Notes: generated from the sequence alone by a model not told the origin. Counted from the first letter of the stretch, positions 32,086-43,914 are shown. The stretch: 64,000 nucleotides of DNA from Malus domestica (GCF_042453785.1 NC_091666.1:28230501-28294500), one strand, 5' to 3'. Made by a program: numbers and translations.

Positions 32086-32245
32086 CAGAAATCGAAGAGG
32101 CGTTTGCTTTTTCAAAAGCTGGGCTGCTCAGAGACCACGAGGGCCGATCTCAGAAATCAAAGAGGCGTTTGCTTTCTCAAAAGCTGGGCTGCTCAGAGAC
32201 CACGAGGGCCGATCTCAGAAATCAAAGAAGCACCTGCTTTTTCAG
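32086..32245 (+). repeat. 65-bp tandem repeat, two and a half copies
   Basis: Units begin CAGAAATC at 32086, 32151 and 32216; the first two are almost identical (GAGGCGTTTGCTTT, AAAGCTGGGCTGCTCAG, CACGAGGGCCGATCT). It lies upstream of the antisense ORF start, in its presumed promoter region. Confidence 0.85.
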
Positions 32246-34121
32246 CCTCGTCAGCACCTGTCACATGCACAATCAGCTTTGCGGAAATTACGGGCACTCT
32301 GTCGAAGATTTCTGGTGAAGTAGAAAGCACGTGAATCTTACTGTTCAATCACCGCTCTCCATATGCACCATCAACTCCTCGGGTACCACATATAACTTTG
32401 TCAAAGATCTCTGACAAAGTTTAGGCACGAGAATTTCGAAGTTCCAGCTACCCTACTATTACCCATAAGGGTAAAGGAACAGCACCACTGCTTGACAACT
32501 GGAAAGTCCCTATGTGTGTCGACCTCCGTGTTTTGCGGCAAGACAGGTTGGCAAGAACGTCCAACCTTTACTCACATTCGAGAAAAGACTCCCAACATAA
32601 TTACTTTCTCAAAAACCGGAGTAGCACCGCTTTCCGAATCTCGAGAGTCAGATCCTCGACGGGATTGCTTGTTCGAAAACCGAAGAGGCACAAGTCTCAA
32701 AACTTCGAGAGCCAGATTTCCTTAGATAAAGCTTGTCTGTAATCTCCACACGTAATATCAGCTTTCCAGATACCACATACCACTTTTTCAAAGTGCTCTG
32801 ACAAAATTAAAACACGTGAAGCTGGCAGCTCCCACTACATTGCTGTGACCAAGAAGGGTAAAGGAATAGCATTACTACTTGTTATTGGGAAATCCCTATA
32901 TACATTGACCTCCCTCCTCAACGGACAGGCAAACCTGCAAAAATGCTCAACCCTTTCTCGCATTCGAAAAGGCACCCTCAACATAACCTCTCGAAATACT
33001 CAGCTTTATTTCCCCCCGATAATACCTCAGCAAATAAGCCACACCAAGAACAAGAGTATCTCATATCATCAGGATCGAAAGCAAGAGTATCCCATATCAT
33101 GCTTTCTCCATGTCTTTGTCTTTGTCCTTGTCCACACCTGCAGGACAAGGAGAAAGAGAGCAGTCAGTCGGAACCTGAAATCAAACCTCCAATTTGGAAC
33201 TGACTGCCTGGAGCCTTTGCCTGGTTGCTTACTTAGCATTGCTCTCGAGTACTCATCCTCAACTGCTGTCAAGGTCACGAATTCCACCGGCAAATACCTC
33301 ATGACAGTTGATCAGATATTGGCTCTTTACACTGAAGCTGCCAAGCGTGGATGAGTCACTATGAAGGAATGTTCTGAAGGACCATTTAAATGCAAAGGTT
33401 GCACACCATTTCTGCCATGCAAAAGATTGAAGCAGAAGGTTCAACGGTGAGCTGAAACAGATCACTACAGCACGACACCTTTCCATACCACATTCATTAT
33501 TCCGTCAACAGCAAAAGTATCCCATATCATCAAGGTCGAACGTACTCTAGATTTGATGGACTTGTTTTGACCCTCAAATTTTTGAGTCGGCCTTATACTC
33601 TGAAGGGCACCAGAAAACCCTCCAGCACAGTTCAAGAATAAGCATGTGGAAAGTTACTTCTTCAAAAGCAAAAGTATCTCATATCATCTCTTATCCATTT
33701 GCTTCTCCTTATCCTGGCAGTTGAATGAGAGACAAGGAGAATGAGAACAATCAACCGGAAGCCGAAGTCAAACCTCTGATCCTGGGTTGCTTACTTGGAA
33801 GTTTGACTGCTTACCTTGTCTGTCACCTCTTTCGGCAGATCTCCTAGCTCGGCGACTTGGGGGACTCCTACTATAGGGTTTGTATCACACTTGACTAAGC
33901 CCGAAACTACAACTAAGCTTCAAGTGAAATTGATACATTACCTTGTGCGTCAACATCAGCTAAATACACCATTCCCAGATGGAGGAAAGGTACTTCCAGA
34001 GAAGGGCAGATGAAGATCAGACCACACTTCGGTACTTAGAAGTTTCGTGATTACTCAAGGGATTGGATCTTGCAAGTCCCCAACCGAGGAGTTTCCTTCA
34101 CTCGGGAACTTAGGGGAGCAC
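32246..34121. other. Gypsy 3' region to the polypurine tract
   Basis: Degenerate repeated modules without a convincing gene: CTCGAGAG/TCTCAAAA words at 32560-32720, and AAAGTATCCCATATCATC-type words at about 33050, 33085, 33510 and 33670. The block 33830-34121 (CGACTTGGGGGACTCC to CACTCGGGAACTTAGGGGAGCAC) is a diverged duplicate of 30935-31075. It ends in the polypurine tract adjoining the 3' LTR. Open frames here have no recognisable domain. Confidence 0.6.
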
Positions 34122-34633
34122 TGTTTGTACCATACTTGACCAATCCCGAAACTACCGAGCACCGGCCAACGCTATACTGTCAAGGACCCAGAAGAGTTCC
34201 CCTCCGACCAGGAGGCCAATCACTACTCGACACGTGTCAAGATTAGAAGCCAATCAGAGCGCAGCACGTGTCAACATCAAGAACCAATCATAACATGACA
34301 CATGTCAATGTGACAAAGCTACAAGTTTTTCTATAAATAGGGGTCATTCCCCCACAATATTGCCTAATGCCATTTGTGTTAAATCATTCACAAGAACTCA
34401 CTAAATTGAGAGCTTGATCCTTTGTACTTGTGTAAGCCCTTCACTACTAATAAGAACTCCTCTACTCCGTGGACGTAGCCAATCTGGGTGAACCACGTAC
34501 ATCCTGTGTTTGCTTCTCTGTCTCTATTCATTTACGTACTTATCCTCACTAGTGACCGAAGCAACCAAGCGAAGGTCATAAAACCTGACACTTTCTGTTG
34601 TACCAAAGTCCTCGCTGATTTTATGCATCAACA
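34122..34633 (+). repeat. 3' LTR of gypsy element (512 bp)
   Basis: Same length as the 5' LTR; three transitions distinguish them (ACTTGACAC/ACTCGACAC, TTCTTTGTC/TTCTCTGTC, TTTTGTGC/TTTTATGC). It ends ATCAACA and is followed by TSD TGCTC. The open frame starting at 34488 merely fuses the LTR end to copia gag. Confidence 0.97.
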
Positions 34634-34638
34634 TGCTC

Positions 34639-35450
34639 CGATCTTCCGTCGCTATAATCTCACCGGCATCGTCGATGGGTCTTAGGTGGCTCCGCCGAAG
34701 TATCTCTATGATTCCTCTGGAAATCGCACTTCTACCTTGAATCCTGAATTTGTTTCTTGGTATGAAAATGATCAGAATATCCTAATCTGGATAAATTTGA
34801 CTCTTTCTTATTCATCGATTCCTTACACTGTTGGCGTCAATTCTTCTCGCGAGCTTTGGTCTAAACTTGAATCAAGACTTGCGACGGCGTCGCACTCTCA
34901 CATTCATGATCTCCGTTCTCGGCTTCGCACCATTACCAAAGGCGAGTCCTCCGCCGCCTCATTTCTTCAACGAATTGAAGAAATCGCCAACGCCTTGGCC
35001 AGCGCCGGTGCTCCGGTTGATGATTCTGAGTTGATCTCTATTACACTTCATGGTTTACCCCCTGAATTTGACTCAGTCGTTGATGCTATTCAATTCCGAG
35101 TCGGTTCTACAACTCTTGATGAACTACACGGTCTTCTGTTGAGCAAAGAGATTCAGTTCGAAAATCGGAAGAAATTTTCCTCTGCACCGATCCAAGCTTT
35201 CAATACTTCTACTGGTATTTTGCCTACACCTACTGATCCTCCTAATTCTCAGGCTTACATTGCTCAGAGTTCCTCCAATTTTGCTTCCAATCAAGGCCGT
35301 GGCTCGCATCTCAGAAATTCGCAGAATCGAGGAAATTTCAGGGGTAACAATCAACGAAATCACTACACCAGGTCTAATAATCAGAGGTATTCTTAGAATC
35401 GTGGATTCAGATTCAACACCAACTCCAATTCTTTTAATTCTGGCCGAAGA
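34639..35450 (+). pseudogene. Copia Gag remainder, copy 2
   Basis: Resumes the Gag frame with PIFRRYNLTGIVDGS, then a TAG (34683), then a 236-residue open stretch: WYENDQNILIWINLTL, GVNSSRELWSKLESRLA, GLPPEFDSVVDAIQFR, an Asn/Ser/Arg-rich linker. A second TAG follows at 35394. The zinc knuckle starts (RLTCQICKQ) but is lost in a frame change near 35465. Clearly decayed relative to copy 1 Gag. Confidence 0.88.
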
Positions 35451-35455
35451 CTGAC

Positions 35456-36610
35456 TTGTCAGATTTGCAAGCAAACCATGAAGCTATGGATTGTTCTCAG
35501 CGCCTTAACCCTAATTTTGGTGCTCCATCCCAATCTGCTTTCTGTGATTCTACCTTTCCATCTCAACACACCTGGTTGCTTGACTCTGGAGCTTCTTCTC
35601 ATATGACAAACTCCTATGCAAAACTGCACAATCCTGAATCTTACTCTGGTCCTGAACAGGTCTACATTGGCGATGGCAAAGGTTTGCCTATCCTTCATCT
35701 TGGCTCTTCTCGTGTCTCTACTAATACTCACTGCTTTAATCTTAAGAATGTTTTACATGTTCCTGCATTAAAGCAAGATTTGCTTTCTGCCAACAAATTC
35801 ATTCTTGATAATCAATGCTCAGTTCATCTGTATCCTTTCCACTTTCTTGTGAAGGACCTTTCTTCGGAGAAGGTGCTTTTTAACGGACCTATACGCGACA
35901 GATTCTATCATTTTCCTACTACAATTTCTTCTACTGGCACTCAACATGCTTTTGCAGCAACATCCAAGGCATCTCAGGATATATGGCATCAACGATTAGG
36001 CCATCCTTCATCTAGAATAATGCATAAGATTGCTTCAACTTCTTGTATTTCTTTCACTGGTAGTTCCCATCAGTCTTTGTGTTCCAGTTGTGCAATGGGA
36101 AAATGTACAAAATTACCATTTTCTTCTGTTTCTTGTTCATCAAGCAAGCCTTTGGAGCTTTTACATACTGATATATGGGGACCATCACCAGTTAGTTCTG
36201 TTTAAGGTTTCCGCTACTATATCATTTTTGTTGATGATTTCTCCAAATATTGCTGGTTCTTTCCCCTTAAATACAAGTCTGAAGCTTTCATTGTGTTTAC
36301 TCATTTCAAATCTATGGTTGAGAATCTTCTGTGCACTAAGATTGTGACTTTGCGATCCGATTCTGGTGGGGAATTTACCAGTACTCAATTCTCCAGTTTC
36401 TTGCAAACACATGGTATCATACATCAACTTACCTGTCCCCACACCCCAGAACAGAATGGTTGTGCTGAAAGGAAGCACATGCACATCGTTGAGACTGCAA
36501 GAACCCTTCTTGCTGCTTCTAAACTTCCTCATGCATTTTGGGTTGATGCTTTTGCTACAGCAATCTATTTGATCAATCGACTTCCCACTGCCTTCAAGTG
36601 TTCTCCCTGA
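35456..36610 (+). pseudogene. Copia protease-integrase, copy 2
   Basis: Protease signature TWLLDSGASSHMT, then YIGDGKGLPILHLG and NVLHVPALKQDLLS. Pre-integrase zinc region WHQRLGHPSSRIM to CSSCAMGKC. Integrase core has LHTDIWGP, a TAA at 36203, then VDDFSKYCWFFP, RSDSGGEFTST and EQNGCAERKHMHIVETA. A TGA at about 36608 ends the open stretch. The catalytic acidic residues are present, but the frame is cut. Confidence 0.9.
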
Positions 36611-38580
36611 GAATCTCTCTTTCATAGATCTCCCAATTATCATACACTCAAAATATTTGGCTGCAAGTGCTTTCCCTGGTTAAAACCGTATGTTCATTCG
36701 AAACTTGATCCAAAAAGTCAGCCTTGTGTATTTTTGGGGTACAGTTTACAACATAAAGGTTACAAATGTCTCGATGTTGTTACTAGCAGGATTTATATCT
36801 CCCGCCATGTGTTTTTTTATGAACTCCACTTTCCCTTCCATCACATTCCCAACTCTCCCTCTCTGTCTCCCCCTCTTAGTACCTGTCCCAACCCCATTCC
36901 CACATCTTTAACCTTTACCAATCCCATTTCCCCATCTCTGTCTCAATCTCTTTCTTCCTCTTCTTCTACTCCTACTCCTGCACCTAATACTTCCCCACCC
37001 TTCTCCCATTCTCTATCAACTCAAGTTCCTCACCCTTCTTCACCTCCGGTTAATAATAACCTTATCCAAACCCGGTCTAAATCTGGTATTCACAAGCCTA
37101 AAGCCTACACAGCACCAAACATCCTCTTCCCTCTTCTCTATCCCTAGACTATATTCCCAATACCTACTTACAAGCCTCCAAACACTCTCATTGGCGACAG
37201 GCCCCGCAGGAAGAGTACAATGCCTTGCTTAACACTGGGACTTGGTCTCTTGTTCCATCACAGCCCTCTCAAAATTTGGTCGGTTGCAAATGGGTTTTTC
37301 GCATTAAAAGGAACCCAAATGGTACCATTGCACGGTACAAAGCCTGGCTTATTGCAAAAGGATTTCATCAACAACAAGGTCTGGATTATACAGAGACGTT
37401 CAGTCCAGTTGCAAAGCCTGTCACTATCCGATTACTTCTTACTATGGCTGCTCAATTCGATTGGTTTCTCAACCAATTGGATGTCAGCAACGCTTTTCTG
37501 CATGGGAACCTCTCTGAATCTGTGTTTATGGTTCAGCCCCCAGGCTTTGAAGACCTTACAAAGCCAACTCATGTTTGTCAACTGCACAAATCCTTGTATG
37601 GGCTAAAACAAGCCCCACGGGCATGGTATGAGAAACTATATTCTGCTATTTCCTCTCTTGGTTTCCATGGTTCGCAGAATGATCATTCTCTTTTTATTAA
37701 AAAGGATCCTACCTTGGTCTTCATTCTTGTATATGTTGATGATATCCTTGTTACTGGTCCTAATGCTCAAGCTTGTCAAGCTACAATTTCTCAGCTCAGT
37801 GCTTTGTTTTCTATTAAGGATTTGGGACCTTTTCACTACTTTCTTGGCATTGAAGTCAAACGCTCATCCGCTGGTATTTTTATTTCTCAGACAAAATACA
37901 TTTTGGATTTGCTTCACAAATCCAAAATGGATGGTGCCAAACTGTGTGCAACTCCCCTAAGCACTTCCTCTCTAGATCATGAGTCTCCCTTATTATCTGA
38001 TCCCACAGAATATCGATCCCTTGTTGGTGGGTTGCAATACCTCACTTAGTCTCGGCCTGACCTTTCCTTCGCAGTCAACTTGGTGTGTCAGTTCATGCAT
38101 CAACCCCGGGAATCACATCTTCAAACTGTCAAGCGAATTCTTAGGTACCTAAAGGGTACTCTTGAGCTTGGTCTGTGGTTTTCTAAAACTGCCACACCTC
38201 TTTGCATCAATGCCTTTTCTGATGCTGATTGGGCTGGCTGTCACCTAGATAGAAGGTCAACTGGTGGTTTCTGTATCTTTCTTGGTCACTTTTTACTTAG
38301 CTGGAGTGCTAAGAAACAGCCTACTGTGGCCCGCTCTTCAATTGAAGCTGAGTATCGTTCTCTAGCTAATTCTGCTGCTGAACTAACCTGGATCTGCAAG
38401 CTTTTGATTGATGTTGGTCTGAAACTTCCCTCTCCTCCTAAGCTCTGGTGTGACAATATTTTTGCTATGCATCTTGCTAAGAATCTTGTATTTCATGCTC
38501 AGACCAAGCATGTTGAACTTGATTACCACTATATCCGGGAGAAAGTTTTGTCTAAAGAGCTTTCAGTCCATTTCATCTTC
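36611..38580 (+). pseudogene. Copia RT-RNase H, copy 2, 3'-truncated
   Basis: Continues with IFGCKCFPWLKPYV, GYSLQHKGYKCLD, a Pro/Ser-rich linker, a TAG at 37145, then RT (NLVGCKWVFRIKRN, LDVSNAFLHGNLSE, YVDDILVTG). A TAG at about 38046 (LT-stop-SRPDL) is followed by RNase H (DADWAGCHLDRRSTGG, SSIEAEYRSLA, TKHVELDYHYIREKVLS). Similarity to copy 1 ends near 38575, about 45 codons before the natural end, where host flank begins. Confidence 0.9.
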
Positions 38581-38604
38581 TATTTCATTGCTACTCTTTT
38601 GTGA

Positions 38605-39889
38605 GCTCTCATATGCCCCAGAGTATGTTCTTCCAATTGTTTCTAATTCCAAATTGAATTTCTCTAATTTTACTTGTTTCTCCGTTGGATCGAATGAGAA
38701 TAGATAAGAGCGAGCTCCAATCCCTTCGTCTCATATTTGATATTTTTATTTTCATTGACAAAGGAGGAGACCAACAATAACGACTCAGAGCAACTGAAGC
38801 ATATCATTGCAACTCTTTTGTGAGCTTCCACATGCCCCAGGGTATGTTATTCTGCACTCTTACTACCATATCTAATATCCTTCTGGAAATTTTCTGAAAG
38901 AAAGTAAGGGCTTATGAGCTACATCTGACTTTTGTTTCACTTTTTTTCTTCTTATTATATATGTAATTCAGATTCTGAGCACTCATCATTAAACACAACA
39001 CTTCAAATTCGATTTCTTCCTCAACAATTACATATATTGAAAAAATAAAATGCAAAATGAATTTTTTTTTATTTTCTTTAAAGCCTATAACAATTTATTG
39101 AAAAAAAAAATAAAAGTATTCAACAAGTCTATTACAATATCTTGAAAAAATAAAATGCAAAATGAAATTTATCTATTTTTTGTGTAAACGGGTCTAGGCG
39201 GGGCGCCTAAGTAGGTCTAGGTGTCCTTTCTTAATTTTCAAATTCCTAGGCATTAATTGGGACAGTGGCCAACCACCTAGCGTCGCTGGGATTTTTAGAA
39301 CAGTGGTTAACGTGTTGACCCAAGACCTGTTATTTTCATGTCGTTCAGTGTCTGATTAACGGGTCGTGCAAAAAATTGTGTAGTATTTGTGTAGAGTCCA
39401 ATCTACTAGACCCAAAACATTCCGTTCTTTTCGACGTGGTACTTTCATTTAACTACAATTTTGTGGTACTTGTCAACTGCCACCTACAAAGAATTGAAAC
39501 TTTTGGTTATCCTTTAACACTAACTAAAATCCATGAAATTTGGTGGAAGAATTAGATTGAATGAGTTCGAAATTTTCAATCATAGATTTTTGTTCTTGAA
39601 CCAAATTCTTTAATTCTGTGTTCTTGCAAAAAAGACTCGAGAAGTAGTTTTCGGACTTTTGAAGTTTGGCCCTTTGTTAAACTGAATGAAAGTTAAGAAC
39701 AGAAATTTAAATTTCTTTAGTACCTTATTTAGATCTTGATTTCTTTTGGCTTGTGGTTTCGTTTTGAAAACTAAGCATATAGTTTGTAAAATACAAAAAT
39801 TTATCCATTGCATTCTTTTTTTCTTTCTCTGTTGTTTTGAAACTTGTCTATTCTGCAGACAGATTGCATACCAAGTATCGAAGGCCAAA
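38605..39889. other. NLR upstream region with local duplication
   Basis: No gene. Bases 38585-38640 and 38795-38850 are diverged copies of one module (ATTGCNACTCTTTTGTGAGCT, then CATGCCCCAG). The module also occurs left of the copia at 21540-21572, together with the preceding CGTCTCATATTTGATATTTT segment. A putative MITE remnant with GGGTCTAGGCGGGGCGCCTAAG lies at about 39188-39300. The NLR promoter is presumably in the last few hundred bases. Confidence 0.55.
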
Positions 39890-42830
39890 ATGGAGTCAGC
39901 TGCAGCACTATTGATTGGGAAAATTTCGGCCATTCTTGAGAACGAAGCATCTTCCATAGCGGCAGTCCATGATGAAGTTGATGAGCTTAAGCTGGAGCTC
40001 ATAAGCATGTAATCTCTTAATAGATGCTGAAGGCAAGGAACCATAAACAGAAGGAGAGAAAACGTGGGTTACAAGCGTCAGAGATTTGACCTGCGATGCT
40101 GAAAATGTCATTGATGAGTTCCTGTATCACATATATGACAAGCAAAGTGCGACTCCATTTGCAAAATTGCTCCACAGAACCATTTACTTTCCAAAGAATC
40201 TTTGGCATGGGCATCGAATAGCCAAAAAATTACAGAAAATCACAAAAAAGATCAAAGCCATTCCAGAGAGGAATGAGAGATATCGTGTCTCTACAATAGA
40301 AGGAACAAGTTCGGATAGTGTTCCCAGATGGGTGAAGAACAAAGCCGAGTCTTCTCTTTATATTATGGAAGACGAACTAATCGGGATTGAAGACAAGAAG
40401 CAAACGTTAATGGGATTGTTGATGAATGGAGAGGAAAATGAAATGGTTGTGTCTGTGGTCGGGATGGGGGGATCAGGCAAGACAACTCTTGTTGCCAACA
40501 CCTTCAACAACGAAAACGTAAAGCAACATTTTGATTGTTATGCATGGATCACTGTTTCTCAAACTTATGTGATTGAAGACTTATTCAAACAAATGATCAA
40601 GAAGTTCCACGAAGGAAGAAAGGAAGCGGTGCCTGAACATTTGAATTCCATGAGTTATGAAGAATTGTTAAAGATGTTGTCGACATACTTGAAGTCTAAA
40701 AGGTACCTCGTTGTATTGGATGATGTGTGGGATATTAAACTTTGGCAAGAAATAAGGATACCACTTCTTAATAGACACCATGGAAGTCGAATCATGCTTA
40801 CAACACGAAAGAAAGACATAGCATTCTATTCTTTTGAAGTTGAAAGTCGTTCTTTTGAAATTGAACCTTTGGAAAACAATGAAGCTTGGGAGCTCTTTAG
40901 CAAGAAAGCATTTTCAAGTTACGATAACAAATCTTGTCCACCAGAGCTTGAATCATTAGCATGGAAACTTGTGGAAAAGTGTGAAGGCCTACCTCTGGCA
41001 GTGGTAACTTTAAGTGGTCTAATGTCTTCCAAGAGGTCATCATCGGAATGGAGAAGCGTATATAACAGCTTAAATTGGCACTTGACTAACCATCCTGTGC
41101 TAGAACCAATGAGCAGCATCTTGTTACTTAGTTTCAACAATTTGCCCAACCGGTTGAAGCCCTGTTTCCTATATTGTGCCCATCAAAAGAAAAAGGTTGA
41201 TCAGGTTGTGGATAGCTGAAGGGTTTGTTGAACCAATTGATGGGGTCACACCAGAAGAAGTTGCAGAGGGCTATGTTGTGGAACTTATTGTTCGTAGCAT
41301 GCTACAAGTTGAAAATGATGAAGCTGGAGGACTAAAAGCATGTAAGATGCATGATCTTGTGCGTGAGCTTGCTTTGTTGACATCAAAAATGGAAAAGTTT
41401 GGTGCTACGTGTGTTGGCAGAGAAATAATAGATAAAGCTGAAATCCGCCGATTGTCAATTCAAACAACTGAAAGAGAAATTAATTCTTGCACAGGTATGT
41501 CAGAGCTTTGCTGCTTTCTTGTCTTTGGCGTGTTAAAGAAATTGCCTTCTGGATTCAAGTTGTTGAGGGTTCTAGATGTGCAGGATGCTCCAATTGATAG
41601 ATTTCCGGATGAACTAGTGTACTTGTTCAACTTAAGATATTTAAATTTGAAGAGAACTTTAATTGACGAGCTTCCAGAATCCATCGGACGGCTTCTCAAC
41701 CTTCAAACCTTGAACATCTGTCACAGTAAGATAAGGGCACTTCCAAAAACAATCTCCAAGTTAGTAAACCTACGCCATCTAATGATGTATTGTCACACTG
41801 GTGATTGGGCGGCCCTTAGATGTGTCAATGGGACAAAAGCAGCATCCGATCTAAGTAAATTACAGAAACTGCAAGTTTTGCAATCTGTTGAATCAGAAGG
41901 GAAGATTATTAAGGGCATCAGGAATATGACCCAACTTACAAGCCTCGGTATTACTATAGAGAAAGGGGCGAAAAATTGTGTTTCTCTAGAGGCTTCATAA
42001 AGCTTAAGCATTTGATGTTGCGCAACTTCTCGGTATTGAATAGTATAGCTATAGAGAAAGGGGCGATGCCAAATCTCCAGGTCTTAGAAATTGGGAACTG
42101 CCTGGAGTTAAAGGCATTGCCTCAGGGCATTGAGTTCCTTGCTAAAGTAGAACGCTTGATTCTGTATTCTGTTCCAATGCAACTTATAGAGTCCGTAAGA
42201 GGCGGCATGGATCGTCCAAAGGTACAACATATTCCTGAAATCCACCTGTCTTATGAGATAGAAAATATGAAATGTCATGAAAGCTTTTCTGGTATTCACT
42301 CTCATAGAAGGTACGCACACTTTTATCCTTGCATAAAAATTTAATTAATGCTAGACTTACCACATTTGTTGTATCACATTTGTACCACCTCTTTTATAGA
42401 GGTAGGGCCCATCGACATATGTGGGTCTCATTTCTATTAGAAAAGTGGTACAAATGTGGTATGAAAAATGTGATAAAGTAGCATTTTTGTAAAAAAAAAA
42501 AAAAAAAAAATTCCATAACGTAATCATTTGAACTAGTATGTTAAAAAGGTAAAAGGTTAGTGATTTTCATACTCCTATTTATTTTTCTTATGCACTCCTC
42601 TTGTTTTTATTCGTTAGTGGTTTGATTTATTCAATTCTTAGGCTACGAAAAGAGGAAATAGTGCATCGGAGTGTAAAAATCATTTTCCCTTGCAATTTGC
42701 ATGTCCAATTTTATACAGAAGTCTGGCAAAGACATAAAATATGCATGCATTGAGATTTTATTTGGTAACTGTGTTTCTTTTGTTTTGTAATATCCTTTTT
42801 GCAGAATCAAACATCAGAAGCACTTGTGAG
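39890..42830 (+). pseudogene. CC-NBS-LRR (RPM1-like) immune receptor, disrupted
   Basis: CNL receptors sense pathogen effectors and act at membranes. ATG at 39890 starts a coiled-coil domain (MESAAALLIGKISAILENEA). NB-ARC motifs in order: P-loop GMGGSGKTT, kinase-2 YLVVLDDVWD, RNBS-B GSRIMLTTR, GLPL CEGLPLAVV, RNBS-D PCFLYC, MHD KMHDLVREL. LRRs follow (LRYLNLKRTLIDELPESIG, LPKTISKLVNLRHLM). A 3' intron (42311-42804, GT...AG) leads to a short last exon ending RIKHQKHL-stop. Breaks: frame change and TAA in the CC (about 40010-40050), frame change just after RNBS-D (about 41180), and a stop with deletion in the LRRs (about 41998). It is a recent pseudogene by its otherwise well-kept motifs. A paralogue must lie left of base 1. 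Confidence 0.88.
42347..42487. mobile_element. Small MITE in the NLR intron
   Basis: A 140-bp inverted-repeat unit: AATGCTAGACTTACCACATTT at the left and AAATGTGATAAAGTAGCATT at the right, with inner arms GTACCACCTC and AAGTGGTAC. Target duplication not resolved. Followed by a poly-A run. Confidence 0.65.
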
Positions 42831-42867
42831 ACTGCAATGGGTTCTCCCTTGTGCCAATTGATTTTGC

Positions 42868-43560
42868 GGTGAATCTCGACTTTCGTTATAGTAATAGAGC
42901 TGACTGTATACGTGTTGAGCCATTTGCCTTGCAAAGAAGGATCCGTCCGTTGTTTGTGTTGTGTGAAGTTGCAAACATTAATCGATCTTGGTTTCTTATT
43001 TGCCCTTTATGAAATTGAATAATGCCCAAGATTCTATTTGTGTAGCTGAAACTTATATTATTGATTGCTTGCGTGTGTTTTGATGTAATAATATTGGTTT
43101 GGAACTGAATCTGATTGATGAGAATAATGAATGCCCAAGATTATGTTTGTGTAACAGGAACTTATATTATTATTTGTATGTGTATATTTTGATGTAATAA
43201 TATTGGTTTGGAACTGAATCTGTCACTTGAGACCAATTCTAACTAAACCAATGATTATGACCCATTTTTCATTTTCTATATTTATTGTTTTTTTATCAAG
43301 TTTTCAAATGTATATTGTTTTAGAGAGGTAAATTTTGTGGTGGATGTTTTAGCTCACTATAATTTCACTTGAAAAATTATTAGATGGTACGGTATTACTA
43401 TGTCAGCGGGTGATACTTCTATTCAAATTTTAACATGTGTGCAATTTCTTACAGCTGGATTAAAAAGTTTTTTTTAATTAATTTTTTTTTTCAGTTTAAA
43501 CAAAATTAAAAGATCTAAAAATAAGTGGCGTTTTAGCACAAATGCCTAGCTTTTAAAATT
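42868..43560 (+). repeat. Duplicated 3' flank of NLR gene, copy 2
   Basis: Near-identical counterpart of 1-715, starting 40 bases after the NLR stop codon. Small indels and a few substitutions distinguish the two. It fixes the orientation and one anchor of the segmental duplication. Confidence 0.85.
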
Positions 43561-43563
43561 GAA

Positions 43564-43735
43564 TAATGCTAAGGAGATTAAATTTTTTAAACCAAATTTA
43601 CAAATCAAATGATGTAGTTGTTGATGATTGGATTATTATTTAAGCGTTAATTAACGTACTTATTTCCTATTGATACACATCATTTTGATTTGCAAATTTC
43701 TTTTAAATTTTGGTCACCTTATCATTATACCATTA
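43564..43735. mobile_element. MITE-like hairpin at the duplication edge
   Basis: Imperfect inverted repeat: AATGCTAAGGAG, AAATTTACAAATCAAATGATGT on the left and ACATCATTTTGATTTGCAAATTT, AAGGTGACC-type complement on the right. Placed exactly where similarity with copy 1 ends. Target duplication not established. Confidence 0.5.
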
Positions 43736-43914
43736 AAATTTTGGAAAACTAACCAAAACACCCTCAAAACTTTACTTTTAATCATCAGGACATATGTTTT
43801 CAAAAATGCCGAGCCTACGCTTCACACATATGTACAAGATTGGGTTAGTATTATGCAAAGTTCATGTGGATACATCCAAAAGAAGAAAAAGGAGATCGAC
43901 ATTTTCAGAAAACA

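Larger units (their letters stand above)
21964..34633 (+). mobile_element. Ty3/gypsy element, Tat lineage, 12.7 kb, young
   Basis: Full-length element with two 512-bp LTRs that differ at only three positions (all transitions) and a perfect TSD TGCTC (21959-21963, 34634-34638), inserted in copia copy 2 gag. It has a primer site TGGCGCC, a Gag-protease ORF, and a Pol ORF with RT, RNase H, a second (archaeal-type) RNase H and integrase. These are followed by a 5.5-kb 3' region with tandem repeats and an antisense ORF, and a polypurine stretch TTAGGGGAGCAC before the 3' LTR. The second RNase H and the long 3' region with an extra ORF are Tat-lineage traits. A +1 offset between ORFs and a replaced integrase residue suggest it is not autonomous now. 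Confidence 0.95.
21572..38580 (+). mobile_element. Older Ty1/copia element, copy 2, split by a gypsy element and lacking a 3' LTR
   Basis: Same copia family as copy 1 by protein similarity, on the plus strand. A 5' LTR (21572-21748) is followed directly by TGGTATC, the initiator-Met tRNA primer site. Gag begins at 21808 and is split after LTWSALF by the gypsy element. The remaining gag, protease, integrase, RT and RNase H follow at 34639-38580. Many in-frame stops are present. RNase H stops short and no 3' LTR follows; instead a 30-bp sequence identical to the left flank (21543-21572) appears at 38585-38614. Confidence 0.88.

Noticed and set aside
32033-32334. Two overlapping plus-strand frames with repeated residues
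   Set aside because: By-product of the 65-bp tandem repeat in the gypsy 3' region.
21964-34633. Gypsy element as a solo LTR pair with unrelated filler
   Set aside because: Primer site, Gag, Pol, polypurine tract and a matching TSD are all in correct order, so it is one complete element.
34488-34685. 65-codon frame across the 3' LTR boundary
   Set aside because: It is an accidental fusion of LTR sequence with interrupted copia gag.
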